Assembly (NCBI GenBank): GCA_958448395.1
Contig: CAUDDP010000015.1
Coordinates: 1-34,186 of the forward strand
DNA: 34,186 nucleotides
From: an uncultured Oscillospiraceae bacterium
Lineage (GTDB): Bacteria > Bacillota > Clostridia > Oscillospirales > Ruminococcaceae
Reading direction: 5' to 3'
The notes beneath the pieces were generated by a model. That model was not told the DNA's origin, did not search any database, and worked only from the letters and a program-made list of their open reading frames with translations. Shown one piece after another: positions 1 to 7,916 of the stretch. The position numbers and the translations under genes were made by a program. Position 1 is the first letter of the stretch; each line of letters starts with the position of its first letter.

Positions 1-194
1 ATTTTCAACGAAATTTTCCGCAGAGCCTGTTCAAATCCTTAAGTTGATGACATTGCCCATGAGAGAGGGGGGAATGAATTGAAACAATTGAAACAGCTAA
101 AAGCCGAATTTGATTCTCTTGAATCTTGAAAAGAGGTGGAAAATTTTTAAAGACATATTATGTATTTTAATTCATTCGATTGGAGGTGATAAAG

Positions 195-434
195 ATGGGT
201 AGACCAAAAAACAAACCCCAAGTTCCAGAAATAACTGTTTCTCGCCTAGTATGGGCAAACATCCGAAAAATACAGTATTTGCAAGGAATGACAGATGCAA
301 GCCTTGCCTCTTTAATCGGCTGCACAGAACGTACATTGTTAAACTGGGATAAGTCACCTGAAAAAATAACACTTAATACATTACAACTGTTTTGTACCGG
401 TGCTGGCGTACAAATTTCAAATCTGTTTGAATAA
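195..434 (+). CDS. small helix-turn-helix (Cro/XRE-like) DNA-binding protein
   Basis: This 79-residue protein opens with MGRPKNKPQ and carries a helix-turn-helix core (roughly residues 25-65) with the pattern MTDASLASLIGCTERTLLNWDK, followed by a typical last helix ending in ISNLFE. The family pattern (a first helix with xLAxLxGxxxRTLxNW) is that of Cro/CI-like phage regulators. The start at 195 is chosen over the in-frame ATG at 180 because GGAGGTGAT at 182-190 sits four bases upstream of 195. It lies at the head of the replication gene block and probably acts as an early-gene regulator. That role is inferred. The target operator is not evident. Confidence 0.8.
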   Translation: MGRPKNKPQVPEITVSRLVWANIRKIQYLQGMTDASLASLIGCTERTLLNWDKSPEKITLNTLQLFCTGAGVQISNLFE

Positions 435-484
435 AAAATATGATTAGCATATTTCAGTTTATTGAAAGCAAACATAAAAACAAC

Positions 485-546
485 GCAAGCAGAAGTGGAG
501 CATCCCCATCTATTTTAACAGATAGTAGTGCTTCTTCCCTACTTGC
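485..546 (+). promoter_or_regulatory. nested imperfect hairpin upstream of the DUF3102 gene
   Basis: Four stem segments nest in register: 485-489 with 542-546 (GCAAG/CTTGC), 492-495 with 534-537 (GAAG/CTTC), 499-502 with 529-532 (AGCA/TGCT) and 508-511 with 520-523 (ATCT/AGAT). There is no T-run after it, so it does not look like an intrinsic terminator. It fills the gap before the replication operon and could be an mRNA leader element or an operator. Function unknown. Confidence 0.4.
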
Positions 547-618
547 ATGACACAAAACAGGAGGTACGACAGTGTTCGCAAGCAGTTGGACAAAGCTTGT
601 ATGGAAAGGAGCAACTGC

Positions 619-1509
619 ATGGAAGAACTAAGTAATTACGCACAAGCAATTGCACTAAATAACCGCATTCTGGCACATGCTGACGCAGCACAACGTTCGC
701 TGTATGAAGTGTGCAAGGGACTGAAAGAAATGCGGGACGGAAAATTATATAAGGAATTGGGGTATCAGAACTTTGCAGCATATTGTGAACAAGAAGTCGG
801 AATTAAAAGCAGACAGGCATATAGCTACATATCCATCATTGAAAACATTGGAAGCGATTTTGTGCACTCGAGTGCACAAAAACTCGGTGTCAAGAAGCTT
901 TATCTACTGTCTACTCTATCTGAAAGCGACCGGACAGAGCTGACCGAACGGGTTAACATTGAGGACACGACTACCCGGCAACTGCAAGCAGAAATCGACA
1001 AGCTGAAAACGGAAAAGGCAGCATTGCAGCAGGAAAATCAACGAATTGACAGCCAGCGAGCCGACCTTGCGGACAGGGTGCAGGACCTATATACATCCAG
1101 AGATGCCCTGCAAAAACAGGTGAAAGAGCTGGAAAGTCGTCCCATTGAAGTGGCAGTACAAGAGAGTCGGGAAGACCAGAATTTACGTGCTGCCATGGCA
1201 AAGATGGAAAATGATTGGCGGGAGGAGTACGACAAGCTACAGGAAGAATGTACCCAGTCAGAGCGGGCTCTTCATCAAACCTACAAGCAGCAGCTGAAGG
1301 AGATGCAGGAGGACTATGAGAAAAAGCTTGTAGAAGCCGAAGAAAGTGGCGGTACTGGACAGGCTTATCTCAAAATTGTAAGAGAAACCATTCGCACAGC
1401 GGTGCGAAATTTTATTGGAAATGGTCTTCCCCTTTTCCGCTTGCAGCAGGCAGTGGAAAGTGAAATGAGGAACATACAAGAATTGATGAGAAAGGAAACA
1501 GAACAATGA
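619..1509 (+). CDS. DUF3102-type phage protein with long coiled coil
   Basis: The N-terminal part (about residues 1-110) reads NNRILAHADAAQRS...YKELGYQNFAAYCEQEVGIKSRQAYSYI, the pattern of DUF3102 phage proteins. It is followed by a long heptad-rich, Glu/Lys/Gln-rich coiled coil (about residues 120-245) and a short C-terminal helix. The frame is open from an ATG at 547. The start is placed at 619 because AAAGGAG (605-611) lies seven bases upstream, while 547 has no Shine-Dalgarno sequence. The gene overlaps gp157 by four bases. Its molecular role is not established. The HTH-like core and coiled coil would suit a DNA-binding oligomer, and a 24-bp perfect palindrome lies inside the gene. Confidence 0.8.
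   Translation: MEELSNYAQAIALNNRILAHADAAQRSLYEVCKGLKEMRDGKLYKELGYQNFAAYCEQEVGIKSRQAYSYISIIENIGSDFVHSSAQKLGVKKLYLLSTLSESDRTELTERVNIEDTTTRQLQAEIDKLKTEKAALQQENQRIDSQRADLADRVQDLYTSRDALQKQVKELESRPIEVAVQESREDQNLRAAMAKMENDWREEYDKLQEECTQSERALHQTYKQQLKEMQEDYEKKLVEAEESGGTGQAYLKIVRETIRTAVRNFIGNGLPLFRLQQAVESEMRNIQELMRKETEQ
858..881. repeat. 24-bp perfect palindrome inside the DUF3102 gene
   Basis: The half-site TTTTGTGCACTC (858-869) is followed directly by its exact reverse complement (870-881), with no spacer and no mismatch. It encodes part of the DFVHSSAQKL stretch. It resembles in size a parS-type or repressor operator site and may be bound by the very protein it lies in. That last point is a hypothesis. 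Confidence 0.75.
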
Positions 1510-2099
1510 GCAGATTATTTGATATTTCCAGCGATTTTGAAGAGTTGTTTGACCAATTTGAAGCCATTGATGAAATGGAATTTGATACAGATGAAAATGG
1601 GAATCCGGTGGATGCCAACGGAAATATTGTCAACCCTGAGGTAGTTAAGGCAGATTTCCGTCAGGCATGGTTTGATACATTAGATGGGATGGAGCAGGAA
1701 TTTAATCTGAAAGCAGAGAACACCGCCCAATTCATCAAGTGTCTGCAAGCAAAACAGGATGCGATGGATGCAGAAGTCAAGCGGCTACAGCAGCGTTCTA
1801 AGAGTTGCAAAAACAAGATTGCTTGGCTGAAACAATACCTTATGACTTGCATGGAACAAATGCGGCTGAAAAAGGTGGATGGCGTGCGTGCCCGAATTAC
1901 CATTCGGAATAATCAGCCGTCTTTAAAAATCGCAAATGAATTGGAACTGATTCAGCAGCTGCAAACTATGGAACGAGATGACCTGTTAAAGTACAGTCTG
2001 CCAGAAATCCGGAAAGCAGACCTGAAAAAACTGGTCAAGAACGGCGAACAGTTTGATGGCGTTACACTGGAGTCATCCAAATCTATTTTGATTGTATAA
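1506..2099 (+). CDS. Gp157 family phage protein
   Basis: This 197-residue protein matches the siphovirus Gp157 family. It has an acidic N-terminus, then a helical core AENTAQFIKCLQAKQD and AEVKRLQQRSK, then the diagnostic segment WLKQYLMTCMEQMRLKKVDG and RITIRNNQPSL. In this family the core is a helical pair, and the gene commonly sits beside Sak4-like ATPases in Firmicute phage recombination/replication cassettes, as here. A direct function is not settled; some relatives have been linked to phage-resistance phenotypes in streptococci. The ATG overlaps the stop of the previous gene, and the product runs 12 bases short of the next start. Confidence 0.85.
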   Translation: MSRLFDISSDFEELFDQFEAIDEMEFDTDENGNPVDANGNIVNPEVVKADFRQAWFDTLDGMEQEFNLKAENTAQFIKCLQAKQDAMDAEVKRLQQRSKSCKNKIAWLKQYLMTCMEQMRLKKVDGVRARITIRNNQPSLKIANELELIQQLQTMERDDLLKYSLPEIRKADLKKLVKNGEQFDGVTLESSKSILIV

Positions 2100-2111
2100 G
2101 GAGGGAGCATC

Positions 2112-3023
2112 ATGCCATTTGCAGAGGTTACAAGAGAGAAATCCAAACTACGGCTTGCACTTGCCGGCGTAAGCGGTTCGGGGAAAACATTATCCGCCCT
2201 GTATATCGCCTATGGCATTACAGGAGATTGGTCAAAAATTGCATTGATTGACACGGAACACGGCAGAGCAAAATTTTATGCCAACCGTTCCGACCTGCAT
2301 ACAGGAACCTTTCTGTATCAGGAAATGACACCACCGTATGCTCCGGAACGATATATGGCAATGGTATCTGAAGGTGCGGCAGCAGTTGGACCGGATGGGG
2401 TTGTGATTGTGGATAGTTTTTCTCATGCCTGGAATAATGAAGGCGGCGTATTGGATATTAAGGCAGAGATTGAGAAAAAGCCCGGGAAGAATTCTTACAC
2501 GGCATGGAGTGATGCAGGAAAATATCAGACCAGCCTTGTCAATACAGTGCTTGCTGTAAACTGCCATACCATTGTCACTATGCGTGTCAAAATGGAATAC
2601 GCAATGGAGCAAAATGACCGTGGCAAAATGCAGCCAGTCAAAATCGGTCTTGCACCAGTTCAGCGAGATGATACGGAATATGAGTTTGATATTGTTTTAA
2701 ATATCAATCGTGACCACACCGCTTTTGCTTCTAAGGATACTACCTTTTTAGATAAATGGTCTGGTGTCATTACGCCTGAAATTGGAAGCTCCCTGAAAGA
2801 TTGGTTAGACAATGGCGTGGAGCCTGAAATTTGTGAGAATTGTGGCAAGCGAATCGTGCCGGCACAAAATCGAACAGTGGCACAGATTGCAGAGGGAACA
2901 TTGAAAACCTACGGGAAAAAGATGTGCTGGAGCTGTATGGCAAAGGAAATCCACAACCGAAAGGCGGTGACTGCAAATGCCGCTTCGACCATACCAGGAG
3001 GAGCTGGTGCAGCAAGTGCGTAA
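2112..3023 (+). CDS. RecA-like AAA ATPase (phage nucleotide-binding protein, Sak4-like)
   Basis: This 303-residue P-loop NTPase has a Walker A GVSGSGKT at residues 19-26 and a Walker B-like GVVIVDSF near residues 95-102. Its ends match the AAA_24/Sak4 class of phage ATPases that cooperate with single-strand annealing or SSB-like proteins. The C-terminus carries a probable zinc ribbon with CENC and CWSC pairs, then a short Ala/Gly-rich tail. An AAGGAGGGAG site lies just before the ATG. The last 47 bases overlap the helicase gene in another frame. Placement beside DUF669, VRR-NUC and a helicase supports a role in phage recombination or replication. Confidence 0.85.
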   Translation: MPFAEVTREKSKLRLALAGVSGSGKTLSALYIAYGITGDWSKIALIDTEHGRAKFYANRSDLHTGTFLYQEMTPPYAPERYMAMVSEGAAAVGPDGVVIVDSFSHAWNNEGGVLDIKAEIEKKPGKNSYTAWSDAGKYQTSLVNTVLAVNCHTIVTMRVKMEYAMEQNDRGKMQPVKIGLAPVQRDDTEYEFDIVLNINRDHTAFASKDTTFLDKWSGVITPEIGSSLKDWLDNGVEPEICENCGKRIVPAQNRTVAQIAEGTLKTYGKKMCWSCMAKEIHNRKAVTANAASTIPGGAGAASA

Positions 3024-4326
3024 TGCATGGCGGCACGGCAAGAAGTCCCCCTGTATCGTTCTTCCCTGCGGCGGGGGGAAATCTGTGATTGTAGCAGAAA
3101 TCGCAAAACGCACCACGGATAACGGAAATCGGGTCTTGTTTCTGGTACATCGGCGGGAACTGTGTGAGCAGATTGAAAATACGTTTCGTAAATGGGGTGT
3201 GGACATGCTTCGTTGTCAGATTATGATGGTGCAAACAGCTGCCAGACGCACTGCAACCATACCAGCCCCGTCCCTGATTATTACAGATGAAAATCATCAC
3301 GGTGTGGCAAACAGTTATCAGAAAGTATATGAAGCATTCCCCCATGCATATCGCGTGGGGGTAACAGCGACTCCCATCCGATTAAATGGTTCTGGATTAG
3401 GAGACGTCAATGACTTGCTTGTGCAGGGCGTTTCTGCAAAGTGGCTGATTCAAAACCATTTTCTTTCCCCATATGATTATTATGCCCCTTCTATTGTTGA
3501 TTTATCTGGCGTCAAAATTAAAAATGGAGAATATGACGTGACAGAAATGGAAAAGCGAATGATACAAAAAGCCGTGTATGGCGATGTGCTGCAATACTAT
3601 AAAAGGTATGCAGATGGGATGCAGGCAGTTTGTTATTGCACCACGATTCGGCATTCCATGGAAACAGCTGCCATGTTTAACGCTGCTGGAATCGAAGCGG
3701 CTCATATTGATGGAAAGACACCAAAAGCAGAACGAGAGCGTCTGATTCAGCAGTTTCGGGACGGTGCACTGGACATTCTGTGTAATGTAGACCTGATTTC
3801 AGAGGGCTTTGACGTGCCAGACTGTTCCTGTGCCATTCTGCTGCGGCCAACGCAATCCCTTACACTGTACATTCAGCAGGCAATGCGTTGTATGCGATAC
3901 CGTGCCGGTAAGCGTGCAGTGATTCTGGACCATGTCGGAAACTATGCCCGTTTCGGATTGCCGGACGATGACCGGGAATGGGATTTAGAAGGCAAAAAGA
4001 AAAATAGCAGCAACAAGATAAAAGCAAAAAATTCAGTGCCAATCAAGACCTGCCCAAACTGTTATGCTGTATTTTCTCCAACAGATAAAACTGGAAAACC
4101 GCTAACTGTCTGCCCTGTTTGCAATGTGCCGCTGCCTGTAAAAAAACAGGCAGATGAAATTGACACGGTTTCCGCAGAGCTGCAAAAAATTGATGGATTT
4201 GTGCTGGATTTTAAAACACCAGAAGAATGCAATAGCTATCAAGAACTATTGGAATATGCACGCACACACGGATACAAGCCAGGATGGGCATATTATAGAG
4301 CAAAACAAAGGGGGATGATTGCATGA
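2977..4326 (+). CDS. superfamily 2 DEAD/DEAH-type helicase
   Basis: The 449-residue protein shows helicase motifs in order: Q-like RPYQEELV (residues 4-11), motif I CGGGKS (31-36), motif Ia LVHRREL, motif II DENHH (104-108), motif III GVTATP (128-133), then a RecA-2 lobe with ISEGFDVP and motif VI QQAMRCMRYRAGK. A C-terminal zinc finger follows (CPNC and CPVC). This is the phage SF2 helicase commonly found between the Sak4-like ATPase and the VRR-NUC nuclease. AAGGCGGTGA lies six bases before the ATG, which supports this start inside the previous gene. It probably unwinds or remodels DNA during phage replication. Confidence 0.93.
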   Translation: MPLRPYQEELVQQVRNAWRHGKKSPCIVLPCGGGKSVIVAEIAKRTTDNGNRVLFLVHRRELCEQIENTFRKWGVDMLRCQIMMVQTAARRTATIPAPSLIITDENHHGVANSYQKVYEAFPHAYRVGVTATPIRLNGSGLGDVNDLLVQGVSAKWLIQNHFLSPYDYYAPSIVDLSGVKIKNGEYDVTEMEKRMIQKAVYGDVLQYYKRYADGMQAVCYCTTIRHSMETAAMFNAAGIEAAHIDGKTPKAERERLIQQFRDGALDILCNVDLISEGFDVPDCSCAILLRPTQSLTLYIQQAMRCMRYRAGKRAVILDHVGNYARFGLPDDDREWDLEGKKKNSSNKIKAKNSVPIKTCPNCYAVFSPTDKTGKPLTVCPVCNVPLPVKKQADEIDTVSAELQKIDGFVLDFKTPEECNSYQELLEYARTHGYKPGWAYYRAKQRGMIA

Positions 4327-4634
4327 CAGAAGAACATGCCATACAAAATGCCATTCGGATTGCCCTTTCAGAAAGCTGTGTCCTGTTCCGCATGAATGTT
4401 GGAAAAGGCTACACGCCGGACGGACGCTATTTTGATACAGGTGTGCCGGTTGGATTCTCTGATTTATTCGGATTCCGGAAATCAGACGGAAAAGCGGTTT
4501 TTATTGAAGTGAAAACCCAAAAGGGAAGACCATCTCAAAAACAACTGCATTTTCTGGAAACCATGCGAAAAGCCGGTGCCATTGCTGGCATTTGCCGCAG
4601 TCCAGAGGATGCAATCCAATTAACGGAGAGATAA
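4323..4634 (+). CDS. VRR-NUC domain nuclease
   Basis: This single-domain 103-residue VRR-NUC protein (PD-(D/E)xK superfamily) has the N-terminal MTEEHAIQNAIRIALSE, then VGFSDLFGFR supplying the catalytic Asp, and the catalytic EVKTQKG with Glu and Lys. The final SPEDAIQL is also typical. Such stand-alone phage VRR-NUC proteins are predicted structure-specific nucleases for branched replication or recombination intermediates. It overlaps the helicase stop by four bases (ATGA), indicating translational coupling. Confidence 0.93.
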   Translation: MTEEHAIQNAIRIALSESCVLFRMNVGKGYTPDGRYFDTGVPVGFSDLFGFRKSDGKAVFIEVKTQKGRPSQKQLHFLETMRKAGAIAGICRSPEDAIQLTER

Positions 4635-4636
4635 AA

Positions 4637-5224
4637 ATGGCATTTGCAACGAATTATGAAGATGTCAATGATTATGATTTGATTCCAGAAGGAGAATACG
4701 AAGTTATCATTCGCAATATTGAAGAACGTACGACAAGAAAAGGCTCTACCGGTTTGAATTTGTCGCTTGTGATTCGGAATGATGTAGAACAGAGCTATAG
4801 AAACCGTTATGTATTCCACACATTGTGGAAAAAGAAGGAACCGACTCCAGCTGACATGCAGGTGCAGGGGTACAGTTTCAAGCAGATCATGCAGCTTGCA
4901 AAATCTGCAAAGCTGCCATCTGGAAAATCCTATGAGAGCGTACAGGATTTATGTAAGGATTTGCAGTACCGTCTACTTCGGGTGAAAGTGATTCACGATA
5001 CCTATAACGGCAATACAAGAGAGTTGGTTGACTACATAAATGAAAGCAAATTTCCACAGTGTCAGCATGTGTGGAAACAAGCAGCTGCCAGCAGCAAGCC
5101 GGACACCTTTGCACAGCGTCCTGAAACAGGATTTGCAGGACAATCTCAACAGGCAATTGCAGCAACAATTGGAGATTTGAGTGATTTTGAAGAAATTTTA
5201 AGTGATGGTGATGTACCGTTTTAA
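4637..5224 (+). CDS. DUF669 phage protein (SSB-like)
   Basis: The 195-residue protein has the DUF669 signature: an acidic N-terminus NYEDVNDYDLIPEGEYEV, then LNLSLVIRNDV, YVFHTLWKK and a C-terminal acidic tail DGDVPF. The GDVPF-type tip resembles SSB C-terminal tails that recruit partners. Members of this family are suggested to bind single-stranded DNA next to Sak4-type recombinases. The ATG at 4637 is chosen because GGAGAG lies just upstream; the frame is open further upstream only over the end of the nuclease gene. Confidence 0.87.
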   Translation: MAFATNYEDVNDYDLIPEGEYEVIIRNIEERTTRKGSTGLNLSLVIRNDVEQSYRNRYVFHTLWKKKEPTPADMQVQGYSFKQIMQLAKSAKLPSGKSYESVQDLCKDLQYRLLRVKVIHDTYNGNTRELVDYINESKFPQCQHVWKQAAASSKPDTFAQRPETGFAGQSQQAIAATIGDLSDFEEILSDGDVPF

Positions 5225-5238
5225 GGTGGTGAAATCGT

Positions 5239-7527
5239 TTGTACGAACTGATACCCAAAGAGCTTCGAGCCATTCCGAAATGGATTTGCTGGCGGGGAAA
5301 ATACAACCCAGAGCATCCGGAAAAGCCAATCAAAGTACCCATCAATCCGCATACAGGGGGACTGGCATCCACCACCAATCCCGCTACTTGGACAACCTTT
5401 GACCATGCGGTTGCGGTATCAAAAAAGTATTCCGGCATTGGATTTGTATTTGATGGAACGGGCTATTTCGGGATTGACCTGGACCAGAGAGAAACCGAGC
5501 TGAATGCCTTTCTTGCTGGTGAGCACAACAATATCATCGGGGAATTCGTCCATACGATGCAGAGCTATACCGAACGCAGCCAGTCCGGAACGGGTATCCA
5601 TATCATCTGCAAAGGGCATTTGCCAGAGGGCCGTCGCAGAAATAAAGACGTCGATATTGAGATGTATGATACTGCCAGATACTTTGTTTTTACTGGCGAT
5701 ATTTGTGCGGAGTATGCGGAAATTACGGATGGTACAGAATCGGTCAAACCACTGTATGAGAAATATTTAGGAGAGAAAAAACGCTCTATGCAGCAGCCGG
5801 AACCCCAGCAAATGGTGCTTCCGGCATCGCTGTCCGTTTCTGAAATCATAGAAAAAGCCTGTCATTCCAAACAAGGGGAAAAGTTTCAGCTGCTGATGCA
5901 CGGCGATTATCGGGCGGCTGGATATGGTTCCCAATCGGAAGGCGATATGGCACTTTGCAGTATGCTTGCATTCTGGTGCGGGAAAGATACTGGATTGATG
6001 GATACGGTTTTCCGGCAGTCTGGTTTGATGCGTCCCAAATGGGACAGAAAAACATCTGGCAGTACCTATGGAGCGATTACCATACAGAAAGCCATCCAAC
6101 GGTGTCAACAAGTCTATTCCAACGATTCCACAGAAAACTATACCATTCGTATTGGAGACCAGTCCATTGCAATGGAACCCATCGAAGTGAAGCAAGAAAC
6201 ATTTGATGATATGGGAAACGCCAGACGATTGATTACAGCGTCCGAAAACCGCATCCGTTTTCATTATACGGATAACATCTGGCTGTTATGGGATGGCTGT
6301 AAATGGGCAAAGGATGATACCGGCGGTATTTTTCGTTTGTGTGACCGTGCCATTGCCCTTATGGCACAGGAACAAGAATTATATGCGGCAGATGCCAATA
6401 TGGACGAAGCGTTTAAAAAGCATATGAAAAAATCTCGTTCCTACAACAGTAAAAAGGCAATGGAACAGGAGACAAGGCATCTTGTCCCTGTGACCAATGC
6501 CGAACTGAACAAGCGACAGCATCTGTTGAATACTCCGGGGGGCATTGTCAATTTGAAGGATGGCAACATAACACCATGCGACCCGGAACAGTACATGACA
6601 ATGGCAACAAAATGCAAACCAGCCGATACCGCAGATTGTCCCCGATGGCAGCAGTTTTTGCAGGAAATTTTCTGCGGCGATGGGGATTTAATCCGATTTA
6701 TCCAGAAAGCAGTCGGCTATTCTCTGACGGGTTCGACTGCGGAACAGTGTGTGTTTTTTCTGCATGGCAATGGCAGCAACGGAAAATCCACATTTATAGA
6801 AATTCTGCGGTACCTATTTGGCAGCTATGCCACCAATGTACAGGCAGAGTCCATTATGAAGCAGAAGAAATCCTCCAGCGGTGCTAGCGGAGATATTGCA
6901 CGACTGGCAGATGCCAGATTCGTGACCAGTGCAGAGCCATCAGAGGGCATGCAATTGAATGAAGGCTTGCTGAAACAGATTTCCGGAGAAGACCTGGTGA
7001 CCGCCAGAAAGCTCTATGGCAATGAGTTTGAATTTACACCTCGGTTTAAGCTCTGGATGTCTACCAATCACAAGCCAATCATTCGTGGAACGGATAATGG
7101 GGTCTGGCGTAGAATCCGGATGATACCATTTACTGCTTGTTTTGATGGCAGTAAAAAGGATAAGACACTAAAGTACAAGCTGGCAAAGGAATTGCCCGGC
7201 ATTTTACGCTGGGCAATTGATGGCTGTTTACTCTGGCAGCAGGAAGGGCTGACGCCACCGAGAGCGGTACAGCTGGCAACAGACGCCTACCGTGCAGAAA
7301 TGGATGTCGTTTCCGCATTCTTGGAAGCGTGCTGTATGACGGGCAAGGGCGAAACCAAAGCTTCCACACTCTATTCCGCCTATTGCCAGTGGGCGTCTAT
7401 CAACAATGAATACCGTATGAGCAATACAAAATTTGGTGCGGAGCTTGCAAAAAAGTTCGAGAAAATCAGAAAATCAGATGCGATCTATTTTATTGGTATT
7501 TTATTGGAAAGCCAATCCACCATGTAG
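5239..7527 (+). CDS. primase-helicase (AEP-like N-terminus, D5/VapE-type SF3 helicase)
   Basis: This 762-residue replication protein starts with TTG; AAGGTGGTG at 5223-5231 supports it. The N-terminal third has primase-polymerase-like motifs: GIDLDQ (an acidic DxD), SGTGIHI with the motif II His, and the EMYDTARYFVFTGD segment. The middle is D5_N-like. The SF3 helicase has Walker A HGNGSNGKST near residue 510 and the STNHKPII and VWRRIRMIPF segments. The last 80 residues, with YSAYCQWASINNEYRMSNTKFG and YFIGILL spaced as in Pox_D5/winged-helix tails, probably bind DNA. The stop codon TAG lies inside the first iteron of the downstream array. The last 35 codons are repeated at 7661-7768. Confidence 0.93.
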   Translation: MYELIPKELRAIPKWICWRGKYNPEHPEKPIKVPINPHTGGLASTTNPATWTTFDHAVAVSKKYSGIGFVFDGTGYFGIDLDQRETELNAFLAGEHNNIIGEFVHTMQSYTERSQSGTGIHIICKGHLPEGRRRNKDVDIEMYDTARYFVFTGDICAEYAEITDGTESVKPLYEKYLGEKKRSMQQPEPQQMVLPASLSVSEIIEKACHSKQGEKFQLLMHGDYRAAGYGSQSEGDMALCSMLAFWCGKDTGLMDTVFRQSGLMRPKWDRKTSGSTYGAITIQKAIQRCQQVYSNDSTENYTIRIGDQSIAMEPIEVKQETFDDMGNARRLITASENRIRFHYTDNIWLLWDGCKWAKDDTGGIFRLCDRAIALMAQEQELYAADANMDEAFKKHMKKSRSYNSKKAMEQETRHLVPVTNAELNKRQHLLNTPGGIVNLKDGNITPCDPEQYMTMATKCKPADTADCPRWQQFLQEIFCGDGDLIRFIQKAVGYSLTGSTAEQCVFFLHGNGSNGKSTFIEILRYLFGSYATNVQAESIMKQKKSSSGASGDIARLADARFVTSAEPSEGMQLNEGLLKQISGEDLVTARKLYGNEFEFTPRFKLWMSTNHKPIIRGTDNGVWRRIRMIPFTACFDGSKKDKTLKYKLAKELPGILRWAIDGCLLWQQEGLTPPRAVQLATDAYRAEMDVVSAFLEACCMTGKGETKASTLYSAYCQWASINNEYRMSNTKFGAELAKKFEKIRKSDAIYFIGILLESQSTM

Positions 7528-7662
7528 GGTTGTGTAGGGTATGTAGGGTTTTCTAACCCCTTTTAAAGAAAAATATTAAATTTATATGAACCTATACATA
7601 AAATCGTAACGTAAAAAATAAGAGGGTTTTGTATTCGCATACAACCCTACATAACCCTACAT
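7522..7662. repeat. iteron module A: candidate replication origin
   Basis: Three direct copies of the ATGTAGGGTT-type unit lie at 7522-7530, 7532-7540 (GTGTAGGGT) and 7541-7550. Two exact inverted copies, AACCCTACAT, lie at 7643-7652 and 7653-7662. Spacing is 9-10 bp, about one helical turn. The interval between the arms is strongly AT-rich and starts with a short GGGTT/AACCC hairpin (7546-7559). The array begins on the last codon and stop of the primase. This layout (initiator-type gene, iterons, AT-rich DNA) suggests a replication origin. No gene is seen in this 135-base gap. Confidence 0.7.
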
Positions 7663-7768
7663 GAATTTGAAATGCGGTGCAGAACTTGCAAAACGATTTG
7701 AGCGAAAAAAGACTATGTATGGTTGGTTTTATTCTGGAGTATCTCTCTTGAATAAAACAGACAACTGA
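7661..7768 (+). pseudogene. duplicated C-terminal fragment of the primase-helicase
   Basis: An open frame of 35 codons reads MNLKCGAELAKRFERKK and ends with GVSLLNKTDN. It aligns without gaps to the last 35 residues of the primase (SNTKFGAELAKKFEKIR through ESQSTM): about 12 identities, including the GAELAK core and the Phe-Glu pair. At DNA level 7676-7693 matches 7435-7452 at 16 of 18 positions. There is no Shine-Dalgarno site, and the ATG lies in an iteron of module A, so it is probably not translated alone. It looks like a silent alternative tail of the primase rather than a gene. Confidence 0.75.
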
Positions 7769-7772
7769 AAAC

Positions 7773-7903
7773 ATGACGGGTATGACGGGTTTTTCTAACC
7801 CTTTTCAAAAAATATATTTCTAAATTATTAAGAAGTTCATAAAATAGTAATGAGATTTTTAGGGAGGTTTTGAAATCGCTGTCAACCCGTCATAACTCGT
7901 CAT
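7773..7903. repeat. iteron module B: second candidate origin with a different iteron core
   Basis: Two direct units ATGACGGGT lie at 7773-7781 and 7782-7790. Two inverted units lie at 7884-7893 (AACCCGTCAT) and 7894-7903 (AACTCGTCAT, one mismatch). The AT-rich centre aligns with that of module A, including TTTCTAACCC, CATAAAAT.GTAA and the GAGG.TTTTG stretch. The two modules are therefore diverged copies of one ancestral unit, in which the two central iteron bases changed from TA to AC throughout. It ends just before the ribosome-binding site of the next gene. Confidence 0.7.
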
Positions 7904-7916
7904 AGAAAGGAGTGCC

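Noticed and set aside
72..129. Short open frame ending LKQLKQLKAEFDSLES before the HTH gene
   Set aside because: Only 16-20 codons with a TTG or no start; upstream stop codon at about 42; possibly a gene remnant but not supportable.
2840..3088. 82-codon frame over the ATPase/helicase junction
   Set aside because: Both overlapping genes are well supported in other frames; this is a shadow.
7522..7662. Module A read as a CRISPR-like or transposon-end repeat
   Set aside because: Units are 9-10 bp without spacers of constant size, there are no cas or transposase genes, and no target duplication is visible.
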